The notes under the pieces are model-generated. The model was not told where the DNA came from. It worked only from the letters and a program-made list of their open reading frames with translations, and did not search any database. DNA of 64,000 nt from positions 2,480,001 to 2,544,000 of the forward strand of contig JAYXKI010000001.1 of assembly GCA_037892935.1 (NCBI GenBank), read 5' to 3'. Source of the stretch: Phlebopus portentosus (taxonomy: Eukaryota > Basidiomycota > Agaricomycetes > Boletales > Boletinellaceae). A program made the position numbers and the translations under genes. Shown in pieces: positions 10,001 to 21,010 of the stretch (the stretch's first letter is position 1; every line of letters starts with the position of its first letter).

Positions 10001-11861
10001 CAGGAGGTGGGGGATGTCGAGGAGGACCAACAACCTGCGGCAAATTAGGACGTGAAGAGGAATATACGCCCTGCCCGTAGGGCCCGTACTTTCCAGGACC
10101 GTCCAAAGGATGCGAGCTCGGTTGAGACGATGAAGACGAATGCTGGACAGGTCTGGGAGCATTTGGCGATGGTACCAAAACCCATGGATCCCCCGTCCGC
10201 TTCGAGAAAGTATCGGTGTGATCTACAGGTTTCGCCTTTCGCCTGCCTGCTTCCTTGTTGCGGGCGTATCTCGCTTCTTTCTCCGCCTGAACTTGCTGTT
10301 GCCTCTCATTCTGTTCCGAGATACGTTCGCGATCTGCCGCAGAGTCGGAAGGACTATGCGCATGTCTATTCCGATTTGGAGGCGACATAATGGAATTGTC
10401 GTCCGGATACATTCCGCTCGGCGAGAACGTGAGAGGCGGTGTAGCACCCGACCAAGTACGATCACCGAAGAATGTTGCCACGGATGAAGTGTTCGTACCA
10501 GATTCGACCGGCTGCGTTTTGATCGGAGAAATAGGCCGTCGAGGTCCGGCAGGAGAGGGTTCCCTAATGTTCATCAATCCAAGACGACGCGGAGACGCGG
10601 GTATAGCACTCCCGAAGTGCTGAGTGGGCAAAGGCTGTTGGGAAGGTCGGATGGTGTTTCGATTTCTTTCCCGTTCATACTGTTCCTGATCATCAGGAGT
10701 GTGCACCACCACCTGATCTATGTCACTTGTCGACGATATCGTCTCATGATTTGATTTGGTCGAGCGTCCTCGGTGACTAGGTGATCTGAAGCTATCCTGA
10801 TAAGGGAGGACAGGAGGAACATGGTTCGCGATGACGGGACGCGAGGGAGGTGGAGGTAGATGCATGGAAGCAGAAGAATGTTGTACCAAGAATTTCAGAT
10901 TTCCTTTATGATCACCTTCCTTCCTACACATCTCCATGAGCTGGTCATCGGACAAAGCATCGCTGATGGCGAATTCCCCAACTTCAGTACGATAGATGGA
11001 GAAAAAAGGTTGTTGATCATCTGCTATTTGTAGCTGCACGAAGATCAGCAAACGAAAATAGCTTTAGATAATATGACATACCTTAGAAAACATCTTTTCC
11101 TTGATCATCGCCGCACTGACGGCACCAGAGATGTCAAGAAATGTGAAATTATCGCAGTCAGCGGTCACGGTCAGCAAAACTTTATGACTGATAGGCTCAT
11201 TCGGAGGAGGAGAAGGAGCATAGGATGGGCCACTTGTCACGATCGGCGTCTGCAATTTGTGCAAAAATGTCGACCTTAGTTGAAAGGACACGGGAGTTTA
11301 GAATTCCGTTGTACTTACCGGCGCTTGTTTTGAGACTCTTGTATGCAGCGAGCTCGGAAAATTTCTGATCTTGTCCATCACACTCGCTCGCGAGATACTA
11401 TTGTGTTGGCGGGTTTCCTGCCTTTCGTCCGGAGATGCATACTTTGGTCTCTCAACATTGTTGCCGCCATCTTCTGCAGGAACACTTTGTCCCGGCGTGC
11501 TCGGAGGAGGGGTCGACTCTACTGCAGGAGAACTGGACCCCGAGGGCGACGATAAAGATGGATTGGATTGACCGGTATGAGCAGTTTGAGTGAGTTCTGC
11601 GGCACCGGTATTGAAGGGTATATGGCTTGGAGGAGGACAAGACGTGGAGGGTAAAGATGACTGTTCTGAGTGGGGCGAATGAGAGATGGGACTAGGCAGC
11701 GTGGGTATGCTGTGTACGTTGTAATGGTTTGTACGCAGAGCGGTAGGGCGATTTGATAGATCTTCATCGGACTCGTTGCCAGGGTTTGTTACGACGAAGG
11801 GACCCCGAGGTCTTGGGGCAGCCCTCTTACGACCCATGATCGTAGAATGACTATCATCCAT
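7042..11861 (-). CDS. BCK1: MAP kinase kinase kinase, Bck1-type (cell wall integrity)
   Basis: Large Ser/Thr kinase expected to activate the MAPKK of the cell wall integrity cascade. The long N-terminal region is low-complexity, Pro/Ser-rich and probably disordered, with a possible ubiquitin-fold/RA-like stretch across 11082-11249 and the start of the next exon. The kinase domain lies in the last 350 residues: GELIGKGTYGRVYLA (Gly loop), AVKQVEI (Lys), HRDLKADNI split by an intron at 7564-7614, DFGISKRT, GSVFWMAPEVV and DIWSLGCVVLEMWAG. Exon 1 is 11319-11861, exon 2 is 11082-11249, and exon 3 starts at 11033. The start is set at the first ATG, 11861. The reading frame changes near 8795-8802, beside a GAC repeat: either a missing base or an intron of about 68 nt there. 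Bck1 rather than Ste11 is inferred from size and the kinase sequence. Confidence 0.88.
8802..8822 (+). repeat. Trinucleotide repeat (GTC)7 in the BCK1 coding strand
   Basis: Seven tandem GTC units, read as GAC (Asp) on the coding strand, forming an acidic patch in the MAPKKK. It lies immediately beside the frame break of that gene. Confidence 0.9.
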
Positions 11862-12338
11862 CTCGAACTGCGCTGGCGGTGACAAGAAGACGTGACAGCA
11901 AGGACTGGCTAGAACCGAAGGATATGGCGGCTGGTGTTAAGCACAGGGGGGACGGAGTTGTAAGTCGCCGCCAGCGACGATTGTGATGGACAGGATGAGA
12001 AGACGACTGGGAAGTAGAGGCGGAAGAGGCGGAAGAGGGGAAGATGGACGAGGAGAAGGAAGGAGCGGACTAGCAAAGTGAGGACCTGGTAGCAGTAGCA
12101 GTAGTGTGTGTGTTGTCGCGTGCGGTAGCAGTGCAGCAGCGGGGTTGTCACGCTTAATTTAAATGTATGTATGTATGTATGTATGTATGTATATCTCCAA
12201 ATGGAGTATTAAAAGTCAGTGGCATTTCCCATTTTGAGGTTCTTATATTATATTAATTCTATCGCATATCGGCATGGCCTTCACGCGGACACGCGGACTA
12301 CGGCTATACCTCAAATACAATATCCTAGCACAAGTCCA
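11862..12338 (-). promoter_or_regulatory. BCK1 upstream region
   Basis: 477 bp between the BCK1 start and the GID8 stop, both on the minus strand. It contains many GTAGCA units (about 12085-12135), a purine-rich stretch (12000-12075) and the tetranucleotide repeat at 12163-12192. No gene is visible. Confidence 0.4.
12163..12192 (+). repeat. Tetranucleotide microsatellite (ATGT)n
   Basis: About 7.5 tandem units of ATGT in the spacer between BCK1 and GID8. Likely polymorphic in length. Confidence 0.95.
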
Positions 12339-13589
12339 CTATAGGCGCATCCGGTGTCTATCGCGATCCCTCAGGATGCAGTCCATTCCGCAGATCGACC
12401 TACAACTCGATGAACTCGAATCTCTCCTTCCCAGAGCAGAAGCACCCACCTTCGGAAATTCGGCCTTCTCTTCGAGCGCAGCCTCGCCCCAGCATAGAAG
12501 TTTTATTAATGCAACAAGCTTCGCCTCCTTCCCGTGACTGAATTTCTCCAATATCGCCGCGTTCAGTTCGCCGGCAGTCTTCAGGCGCTGGGCCGGAGAT
12601 AGTAACTCAGCGATGGCTGGCGGTATCGTAGCTGTCGACTCAAAAGCTAGCAACGCCATCGTACGCTCAAGCTCTAACAAGAACTCGGGCTCTTCCTCGC
12701 CACGCGGCGCTAGTTCCTGCTGCGCAAACTCGAGCGCTTCGGCGATACGGCCTTGGCGAATGTATTCAATAAGCTTCTGTTGCTGAAGTCGGAAGTACAA
12801 CTTTGGCTGCGTGTCCAAAATCTGTAATAATAATAATAATAATAATAATAATATATCGTCAGCCTGACTAAAATACGGAAAGTATAAAATTTGCAAATAG
12901 ACTGAAGAATCATATTGAAGACTGAAGTATGGTGATTGTGTTTCCTCAGAGGCTTGAATGCCTCAGAATGGTGCATGAACAGTTTAATCATCTGATCCTG
13001 GTTGGCCAGGGCAGGGAAAACGGAAAGTCAGGAGGAAGAGAAACGAACCTCCGGATCTAGCTCATTGACGCGCATAATTGCCTCTTCCACATCCCCACGT
13101 TGCAAAGCCTCTCGGATGATAGTTCTATCTTCAATGCTTCGCGAATCGGCAGGGAGAAACAAGTCCGCCTCTTTGCTGAACTCTTCCGCTGCAGTCTTGT
13201 AGCCTTCAATGACTAGGTAGTCCATCACGAGCCTGTTCAAGTCACTGAAACGTTGGCGTCAGATCCTATTCCATACAATGAAGGGACGAAGAAATTCAGA
13301 TAATACATGCAAAAATTTTGGGATCATCAAATAGCAAAAGCTATCAGAGAGATTCCCAATATGTTGCTCATCCTTTATCTTCTGAGTGCACGCATCTTTT
13401 GGATGGGCAGCAAAAGACTGAAGACAACAAGAAACCAGTCGACTCACTGTTTGCTAATCTGCACCTCATGCAAGCGTTTATCCCATTCCTCTTTACGAAC
13501 GGAAATCTTCTGCGCATTCGGTGGCTGAATACATGACAAGATGAGTGAAACTGGGCGATCCAGAGGATAAAGAGGATGTGACAGACCAT
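12339..13589 (-). CDS. GID8: GID8-like LisH-CTLH subunit of the GID/CTLH E3 ubiquitin ligase
   Basis: Scaffold subunit of the ligase that in yeast removes gluconeogenic enzymes. Exons: 13587-13589 (ATG alone), 13448-13524, 13049-13244 and 12339-12821, summing to 759 nt (252 residues; animal homologues are near 230). Blocks in order: EEWDKRLHEVQISKHD, LisH (LNRLVMDYLVIEGYKTAAEEF), CTLH (IREALQRGDVEEAIMRVNELDPE, then LYFRLQQQKLIEYIRQGR) and CRA (LERTMALLAFES, LVALIKLLCWGE). The 5' intron splits immediately after the ATG (GTCTGT donor, 62 nt). The intron at 12822-13048 is long for this window and carries a TAA repeat. The last 20 residues lack a clear family match, so the exact C-terminus may differ. 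Confidence 0.9.
12825..12854 (+). repeat. Trinucleotide microsatellite (TAA)n inside a GID8 intron
   Basis: About 10 units of TAA on the plus strand, read as TTA on the gene strand, lying a few bases upstream of the 3' splice site and forming an unusual AT-rich tract in place of a polypyrimidine tract. Confidence 0.95.
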
Positions 13590-13788
13590 GGAGGAAAATT
13601 TAAACCTTTATGTGACTTTAGGGCCGGTGATCTGGCTTCTTAAGTCTGTCGCTTGCGCCAACCACCGCACGCACGCGAATCAAACTGCTTTGCGACTTGC
13701 TTTTCTATAACGAGAGGAAAGTCTGAAATACAGGGTGGATAGACTACAATTAAGCAAATGCACTTTAAATTGTTCCCAATACAGTATA

Positions 13789-14607
13789 CTACGCGATAGA
13801 GACCACACCCCCCGCCTTAATCATCTGCAGGAATGTATCCTGGTTCAACGCTGAAACATAATTTGAGTTAATTGAACGATCCAACAAGTAATAACGGACA
13901 CGTACTCTTCTCAGTATTTCCTGACGATGGTGCGCCCTTCTTTTTCTTCTTCGAGTCAAGAGCAGGTTTTGGTAGCGTTGGCTTTCCAGATCCTCGTTGC
14001 GCTTTGGCCTCTTCCCGAGCAACTGCAGCTGCTGCTTGTGTCTGCTGGATTGCATTGAATAGCTTTACGACTGAGAAACAGGACCATCAGTATCCTTTTT
14101 TTTTTTTTTTTTTTTCAATACGAATAATAAATACGCACCTCCCCTCTGAGCGACTTTTCTAAGCGATCTTTCGCGCTCTGTCCCCCACCCTCCAATGACG
14201 TCTTGAACATGGTTTTTCTCTTCCCTTTCCTTCTTTTCACCCTCTAAAAGCTTTTTCGCCTTGGTCTCGAGTTTCTCATCTGTTCTTCGTTTTGCGGCGG
14301 AGGGTTTCAATGCGAGGGGCTGACTCGTTGGCGCATCCGTGCTTAACAGTGCCTGTAGTGCTGTTCCGAAACGCGATGGGGAGGTCGCTCGTCGTTTACG
14401 TTTTTGCGTCTTCCGTGATTTGACGCTTCTGCGAGCTTCAGCAATTTCATCCTCTGTCGGCAAACTCTCGGCGTCCGATTCGGTCTCAACAGAGGAGCCC
14501 AACGCATCTGAGTCTGCGTTTACGAAGCTTCTCTCATCAGAAGAGCTAGATGAGGCCGCATCGTCATTCTCATCGCCCGAGAGCCTTGGACGCTTAGCGG
14601 GAAGCAT
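13789..14607 (-). CDS. RRP15: RRP15-like ribosome biogenesis protein
   Basis: Nucleolar protein needed for 60S pre-ribosome maturation. It starts at ATG 14607 (MLPAKRPRLSGDEND). An acidic Ser/Asp/Glu-rich head is followed by basic KSRKTQKRKRRATSPSRF, the conserved core FGTALQALLSTD and coiled KKLLEGEKKEREEKNHV. After an intron the reading continues with KLFNAIQQTQAAAA, a Lys-rich linker and the C-terminal DTFLQMIKAGG typical of the family. The intron near 14068-14140 contains a run of 20 T (14096-14115, plus strand). It lies 199 bp downstream of the GID8 start on the same strand, and is divergent from the ankyrin-DIL gene. Confidence 0.85.
14096..14115 (+). repeat. Homopolymer T20 in an RRP15 intron
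   Basis: Twenty consecutive T on the plus strand (A on the gene strand) within an intron. It is prone to sequencing error and slippage. Confidence 0.95.
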
Positions 14608-15033
14608 GTGTAACAATAGTTTTGTGGGACTGACTGAGATGGTGGTCGTCAAAGTCAAAAATTAAACCGGGAGGGTAACGCGACGCGGAATCATTTGACG
14701 CGAGCCGCATCTCTTTCGCGCGGCACACATGCACGTCTCTTACCGCCCTCTGGCCTCCAGCGTCTTCCCCATCTTCTAGACATTAGATTCTCATCTCAGC
14801 ATTTCTATCAATACCAACAAGGTGGCTTTAGCTGGCGTGCGATTTCGCTTGGGCACATTGTTCAAGTCGTCCGATCCATCATATTCAACGCAGCGCTCAG
14901 CTGCTCCTGTTGCCAAAGATCACAAACGCCCTTTGTCTGTACATCTTTGGCCAGTCGCACTCGTCAAGGTCCCAACGATTGTCATCTCAGACTATAGCGA
15001 CAAGATGCCGTCTGCCCCCGGCCATCCGAGTTC
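14608..15033. promoter_or_regulatory. Shared upstream region, RRP15 and ankyrin-DIL genes
   Basis: 426 bp between divergent starts. C/T-rich patches on the plus strand near 14740-14830 suit a fungal 5' UTR. A 5' coding exon of the plus-strand gene could hide here. Confidence 0.4.
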
Positions 15034-18000
15034 ATGCCAGAACCGGATCTCCACCCGCTTTACCCTGCCCCGTTTGAAGTCGCGCGTTTACTGTCTGCCA
15101 ACTCAGGGTTGAGCCCTATCCAGAAGTCCACGCTCGTCACGCATTGTATGACGCGTGCCTGTATCTTCGCCGACCTTTCCTTCTTCCAGTATATCCTTCA
15201 CGACCCTCAAGCACACCCATTTCTCGATCTCAATTATCAGGATGAGGATGGGCTGGCGTATGTCAGTGTCATCATAGAAGGCTTCGGATCAGAGTCAGAA
15301 AGAGACGTTGAAAGGGAAGAGTGTGTCCGGCTACTCATCGCTGAGGGAGCGGATGTGAATATACCCGATAAAGGTGGGTCTGTGAGCTCCAGTCTCGTTT
15401 GATTCTTCAGCTAATATGTCTCTAGCTGGCTGGACTCCGCTTCACCATGCCGCATTACTTGCTCCTCCAACGCTGATCTCGTATCTCCTTACTCATGGCT
15501 GCTCTCCTTTCTTGAAAACATCACGAGGAATGACCGCATTGGATATAGTAACTGCTTATGCAGTCATTCCAGGACGCGAAGATGTTGCCTTATTCCTGGA
15601 AGAAGCTATGAAGGGCGAAGGCTGGCAGGGAAGCAAGTTGAATGCTAAACGCCATGTGGTTGATAGGAAGCTGAAGGAGAGGGAGAAGAGATTCTCGGAA
15701 AGACGGGCAATCTCAAAGATCTTGGAACTTAGCGGTGATATGCATTGGTGGAGGGAGAATGACATGTTCGAGTCTCCGGTGGAGGACTCCGAGGATGAAG
15801 GTGATGGCGAAGAACAAAATGATGACATTTATGTTCGTTGTTCTCCTCTATTTAGGACTTGGTGCTTGAGTTGACAAAACTCCTTACAGACCCCTCCCCG
15901 GATTACTCCTCCATGCTGGTATTTTCACCGGCATCTTTGTCTGGAATCCTTGATTCTTTAATAACGAATTTCATGCCCTCGAGACGTAATGCCACCCCTG
16001 CAAACGGTCTATATATGCTAGCCCGATTTGCCTGTCTAACCTGTGACCACACGTGGTTGGAAGAGCTAGTAATGGGCGCGGCAGACGCTATTGAAGACGT
16101 CGCTTTTGTGAGTATCTTGTGTTATCTCAAAGCTTCCAAGGTATCTGACACAGTTTAGAACCATCCTGACGATTTAACTTACTCAATTTTTTGGTTATAC
16201 AACTGCACGATCTGGCTACACCTCATGCGTTGCGATTCAGCTATAAGTGAAACTTGTGAACTCGTGGGATCGTTTGAACTTATCGAAGAAATCATCAATA
16301 CGGTCTATGGTGAGGATTTCTGAGCCTTTGGGCGTTGCACTGATTTGACCACCACCCTTTTAAAGTCCTCATAATCCGAGTCGCTGAACGTCGTATCGAT
16401 GGCCTCATCGATACTGCGCTTTTGGACTACTCCCCTCCTGAAGCTGAGCTTGAACAAGTGCAGTTCGAATCAGAGTGGTCGATTTTCCGATCCCCTTTTT
16501 CAAAGAAGAGAGTGGCCTCTCAAACTATCACACCCTCTTCAACGGTGGCATCTATAAGAAGTAGTCGACCGGATTCTCCTACTCCAGGTACATCTAGGCC
16601 GACATCTCCCGTGCCTCAACAGGGCAGCTTTATGCCACTGACACTGAAGGGCTTTTCCTCCATAGGCAACGCAATGACTCGTCATAGAGTTGTATCGACG
16701 GCATCTTTGCAATCGTTCATGAATGAAGGCCCTCCTCCTTCGCAGACTCCACAGGAGTTGGTTATATTCCTATCAGCCTTGCACGAACTTCTGGTCGATA
16801 GCGGCATAAACCCTGCGATCATCACGCAGTTGTGGTCGCAGGTTATGTATTGGACGTCCTGTAAGTCAAGTCGCGTTTGTCAGGGTCAGATGGCTTACAG
16901 TCATGTAGCTGAGACGTTTAATAGAATCCTGACTCGAAAGCGATACTTGTGCAGGTAAGAGCAATGGACCTGCTGGGGCTTAGTGATTTTGACTCGCTTT
17001 TGTAGATCCCGTGCACTGCAAATCGGCATGAACCTCAGTGTTCTAGAGGAATGGCTGGCAGACGCCGGACTGCCTCGGGGAGTTGCATCGCATTTCAATC
17101 CCGTACGAGAGCTCCTTCTATGGCTGCAGGTTAGTTTTTCGAACGGTAGTATTATAGCTATTTTCTTCTCATACACTTTACTATAGTGCCTGTCGTCCAT
17201 GGACGACTTCTCGAATTTGATTGCGACAATACAAACGCTCAAAAACTTGAATCCGTTACAGGTATGTTCCATCGTGGAAATGGACTCAAAGCTTAAGGCT
17301 TACGTTATTAGATGCGGCGAGCTGTTCGGGATTACAAGTGAGTGTGACTGCATATATATACTTTGCCTCATGAACTCACTGGCTTTAGATACGAAGTAAA
17401 TGAGTTGAGGATGAGTGACGATTGCAGTCAATATCTGATGCAACTGCAGAAAGATTGGGAACGACAACGAGTCCGGCTTGGAGTTGAGGCAATGAGGAAA
17501 GAGGTATTAGCTTTATATCTCTTCCAAGAATTTTAGCCAATCATTCCATTACCAGATTACTGATCGTGGTGACGATGACGACGATGACGACAGCTTTTCC
17601 TCAATAAACGCAGAGACGAATGAATCCTCGACTTGTGACAAGTCGTATTCTGCTAGCTCCGTTGATGACCTCGCAACGAGCAGAAGCAACGTCGACCTGC
17701 TCTTTGACAAGTCATCTGATAAGTCTGAATGGACACCACAACAGCCTCCAGAAGTTCTCGGGGAACTGTTAGAGTCAAGGTATATGCTGCTGCTCGTCCT
17801 ACCCTCCGACCCACGCATGCTCTCGGCCGTCATCTGGAAAAGGACAGACCACGGACTTGGATCAAACCCGAACAACCCAGACCGAGTCTCTTTCGGAAAA
17901 GAGCATGTGCGAACGCCGGGCAATGCGCGGTTGTCACATCGCCGTGTTCTTGATTGGGTCACTAAAGGAAGGCACTTGAGAGAAGTTGGTACAGAAATAC

Positions 18001-18218
18001 TGGATTATGTTGATGGTTCTTCGGGATCCGGTCGCTGGAGACGTCGAGCAGAAATTGATACGCAAGATGAGGAAGCAACGGAAGGCGTCAAATCCCGTCA
18101 TGCTTCAACGAGTCATGGTAGCGACGAAGAACGACCGCGATTGAATCACGTTCACCTGACGAGTCTTGCACGGGCTGCATCATCTAGAAGTAGGCAAGGA
18201 CGGGCATCTGGAAGCTAG
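15034..18218 (+). CDS. Ankyrin repeat protein with DIL (dilute) domain
   Basis: Fungal protein that combines N-terminal ankyrin repeats with a C-terminal dilute domain of the type found in class V myosin tails and in yeast YPR089W. Ankyrin units: ECVRLLIAEGADVNIPDK, then AGWTPLHHAALLAPPTLISYLLTHG and GMTALDIVTAYAV. A mixed coiled linker follows (residues about 180-260). The DIL region runs from LVLELTKLLTD through FWLYNCTIWLHLMR, QELVIFLSALHELLVDSGI, AETFNRILTRKRYLC, NLSVLEEWLADAGL and IATIQTLKNLNPLQ. The tail has an Asp run (17567-17592) and is polar. About ten short introns. The start at 15034 is the first ATG in frame with the ankyrin part, but an upstream exon is possible. The role is probably cargo or membrane tethering, by analogy only. 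Confidence 0.85.
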
Positions 18219-18482
18219 AGGTTATTTCTGTTCCATGGTAGACGATACTTCTTTTCCTTTCCATGCTGTATTGCGCTTTCTTTGTTATCGGACATCCTAT
18301 TGCAATTTTTCGCTTGCGCTGTTAATTACGGCGCATTTGATTCAATTCGAGCATTAATGATCATCATAGTGATAGAATTCATTGAAAGGACTACTTTTTT
18401 TCCGCACTCGTACTTACCAAGTTACATAAGAAGATCGTCGGGCGAGTAAAATGAGTTTGTTCATATTTTGCCTCTCTCTGCC

Positions 18483-20879
18483 ATGACGCGTTCGAAAACG
18501 GTCTTCTGGCCAGCAGATAGTCGGACGGGTGGTTTTGTGTTCGGCTGGAAAAACACGGACACTACTGTCGTATCCGGAACTTGCGCCTTCAAAGATGTTC
18601 GTTGGGCTTATTTATTCTCTCGAGATAACAGTATTCAGTCGAAAGTGATTCTCAGCAAGCTGACGCGGAAAGCATCTTGACCCCGGTAAATAGCATCCCC
18701 TCTCAAGATAATACGCCAACTCGACCCCTCGAGCTGCTTGGTACCATCCCACGTCGAATTGAACCCCTCGTCACTGAAGTAATTTGGCAGAATACGATCG
18801 ATTGGTCTGATCAGTAAGTCTGTTTCTCATGTAAGCGACTTCTGAGATTTAGTCTCCAGTAGGATAGAAATCGTGTACTATAAAAGGCCGAAGCATGGTT
18901 CAATGCGCCATTATAGTCTCCTTGGAATCGATCTCGATTTGCTTCTGACGATTCCGAGTGCTGAGAAGGCGACATCCTTGGATGCGCAGCACAGTAAAAT
19001 CCAGTCATCACAAGATTGCTTTACAGAAAAGCGAATTTGTAGTCAACGTGGAATCGATTCATGTAGTATCGACCGGGTTTGTCATCTTCCATATTTCTGA
19101 TCCAGTGTCACTTACTCTCATGTTCACAGATGAACAGTGCGGACAGAATTATGACCCAGTTGAGAAGTGTCGCAGAACGCAGTGTACTTTCGGAACCACG
19201 AAACTCGAACTCGCCCACGACGAGCCACGCGCTACTTGTGGTCAAAAAAATTTGTGAAATTTGTGCAGATCTTCTTTATTCTCTGCGGATCAATGCGCCT
19301 CGCCTCTATGGAGTCGGTACATACTTGTATTCTCTCGCAAGTTCAGGTGAATCTCGATTACACACGGCTAGTTAGCAACCTCTGATCTGGCATTAGTGCA
19401 GCAGCTCGATCTGCGCTGTGAACAAACTGTTTTCGTACTTCGTCAAGCTTGGCTTCTCGACCGTACAAGGGAGACAAGCAATGACAAGATTTCTGCGCAC
19501 TACATTAGGTTCCTTTCATTCTCGTGTTTTATATGCCATTATTGATCGACTTGTAGCACGCAGAACTGTATCTGGCTGATACTCAATGACGTTATTATTG
19601 GCTGTGCTGTCGGTATCTTCCTGGCGGATAATAATAGGTATCTGGCAAGAACGATTCATACCTTTGTCGAGGTAGACTGGTTCAGATGTTTTGCCGCTTC
19701 ATTTCTTTTCTAATTTCGAACCATAGACATGGATTATTGATTCGATAAGACAGTCAATCCATTGGTTAGATAACTGGCCTGCTGGACTCAAGCTGAACAC
19801 GGAGTTGAGTCGTTTCCTCTCCTCGTCTTCAATGCTTTGCTCGATTCATGGGAAGGTACGTGGCTGATATGACTGTCAGTAGGAGCTATTAATCTTGATG
19901 AATCCTTTTCAATAGTTGTTCTGAAAAACGTTGGCGGTCTACTTCCGTCCATTATTACTATCATCGGCATGTCTGGAATTCTGGGAATGACTATGGTCCT
20001 GGCGTCTCTATCAGATTTGATTAGTCTCCTGAGCATTCACCTATCCATGTCCTATGCTATCACCAGAGTCGCCTTCAAAGCGCAACTTCTAATGGTTAAG
20101 TCGTTGTTCAACCTGTTTCGAGGCGAGTTTGTCCTCTCTTACTCAGTCAGAATCTGTCACTTATTCAAACTCAGGGAAACGTTACAACGTCTTGAGAGCA
20201 CGCGTAGATGATTGGGACTATGATCTGGACCAATTACTGCTCGGTGCAATGCTCCTCACTCTGATCAACTTCCTCTTTCCAACCATCACTGTCTATTACA
20301 TACTCTTCGCACTCGTAAGTTTTGTCTCCTTCGAAAAGCGGTGCCGTTACCTATTTCTGACATGGCTGTAGACTAGATTCGGGGTGCAAGCTCTACAAGC
20401 CGGAATAAAAATCGCATTGGCTCTTCTCAATCATTTCCCCCTGTTTGCACTCACACTTCGAATCAAGGATCCTTGGAGGCTTCCTGGTAACTATCATTAC
20501 GCCTCGCTGTTCACATGATTGACGATCGTGGTTTTCCGCAGGCGGAATTGTCTTCCGTCCGTGTCGTCCCACTAGACTAAATGAGCAAGAACAGGGTTTT
20601 ATTATACAGGTAAGCTAGGGTATTCTGCATTTTCTGGTACATTGACGCGAACATGACCAGAATTCTCCGATCACGCTGTCGAAGATATTCGGCCAATATT
20701 GTAGGCGGTATCATGCTAAGTCGTTCCACGCTTACGCTCAGTCCTACAGATGCATTGGGCGCGAAGCTCGGAACTCATTACAACCCAAGCCGTCTGATAA
20801 TGGAGCTGCTAAAGGGAAATTCGTTAGATCCTATCCCCCTCAGTTCAATCCGTTACTCTTACAGTACGCGCGCTCCTAG
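18483..20879 (+). CDS. GPI1: GPI-GlcNAc transferase subunit (Gpi1/PIG-Q)
   Basis: Subunit of the ER-membrane enzyme that makes GlcNAc-phosphatidylinositol, the first step of GPI-anchor synthesis. It starts at ATG 18483 with KTVFWPADSRTGGFVFGW, a family N-terminal mark. The central blocks are SIHWLDNWPAGLKLN, LSRFLSSS and the hydrophobic segment around GGLLPSIITIIGMSG, then YAITRVAF and NLFRGEF. The best-kept core is GKRYNVLRARVDDWDYDLDQLLLGAMLLTL followed by FLFPTITVYYILFAL, in a multi-spanning region. After DPWRLPGG the tail ITLSKIFGQY ends at TAG 20877-20879. Many introns of about 50-70 nt. The 3' end converges on the Sae2-like gene (131 bp apart). Confidence 0.85.
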
Positions 20880-21010
20880 TGGCTGAAAGTGTACCAAGAG
20901 TAGTGAGTTGTCACAAGTATGTCTCAGTGGCCTTGACGTCTCATGTATCTCCCATCGACCATGCTATTTGAAAAATCAGAATCTATTATCGAGGTCACAG
21001 GGTCTTACAC

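Noticed and set aside
12163..12192. Tandem repeat considered as a CRISPR or satellite array
   Set aside because: Unit of 4 bp without spacers; an ordinary microsatellite in a eukaryotic genome.
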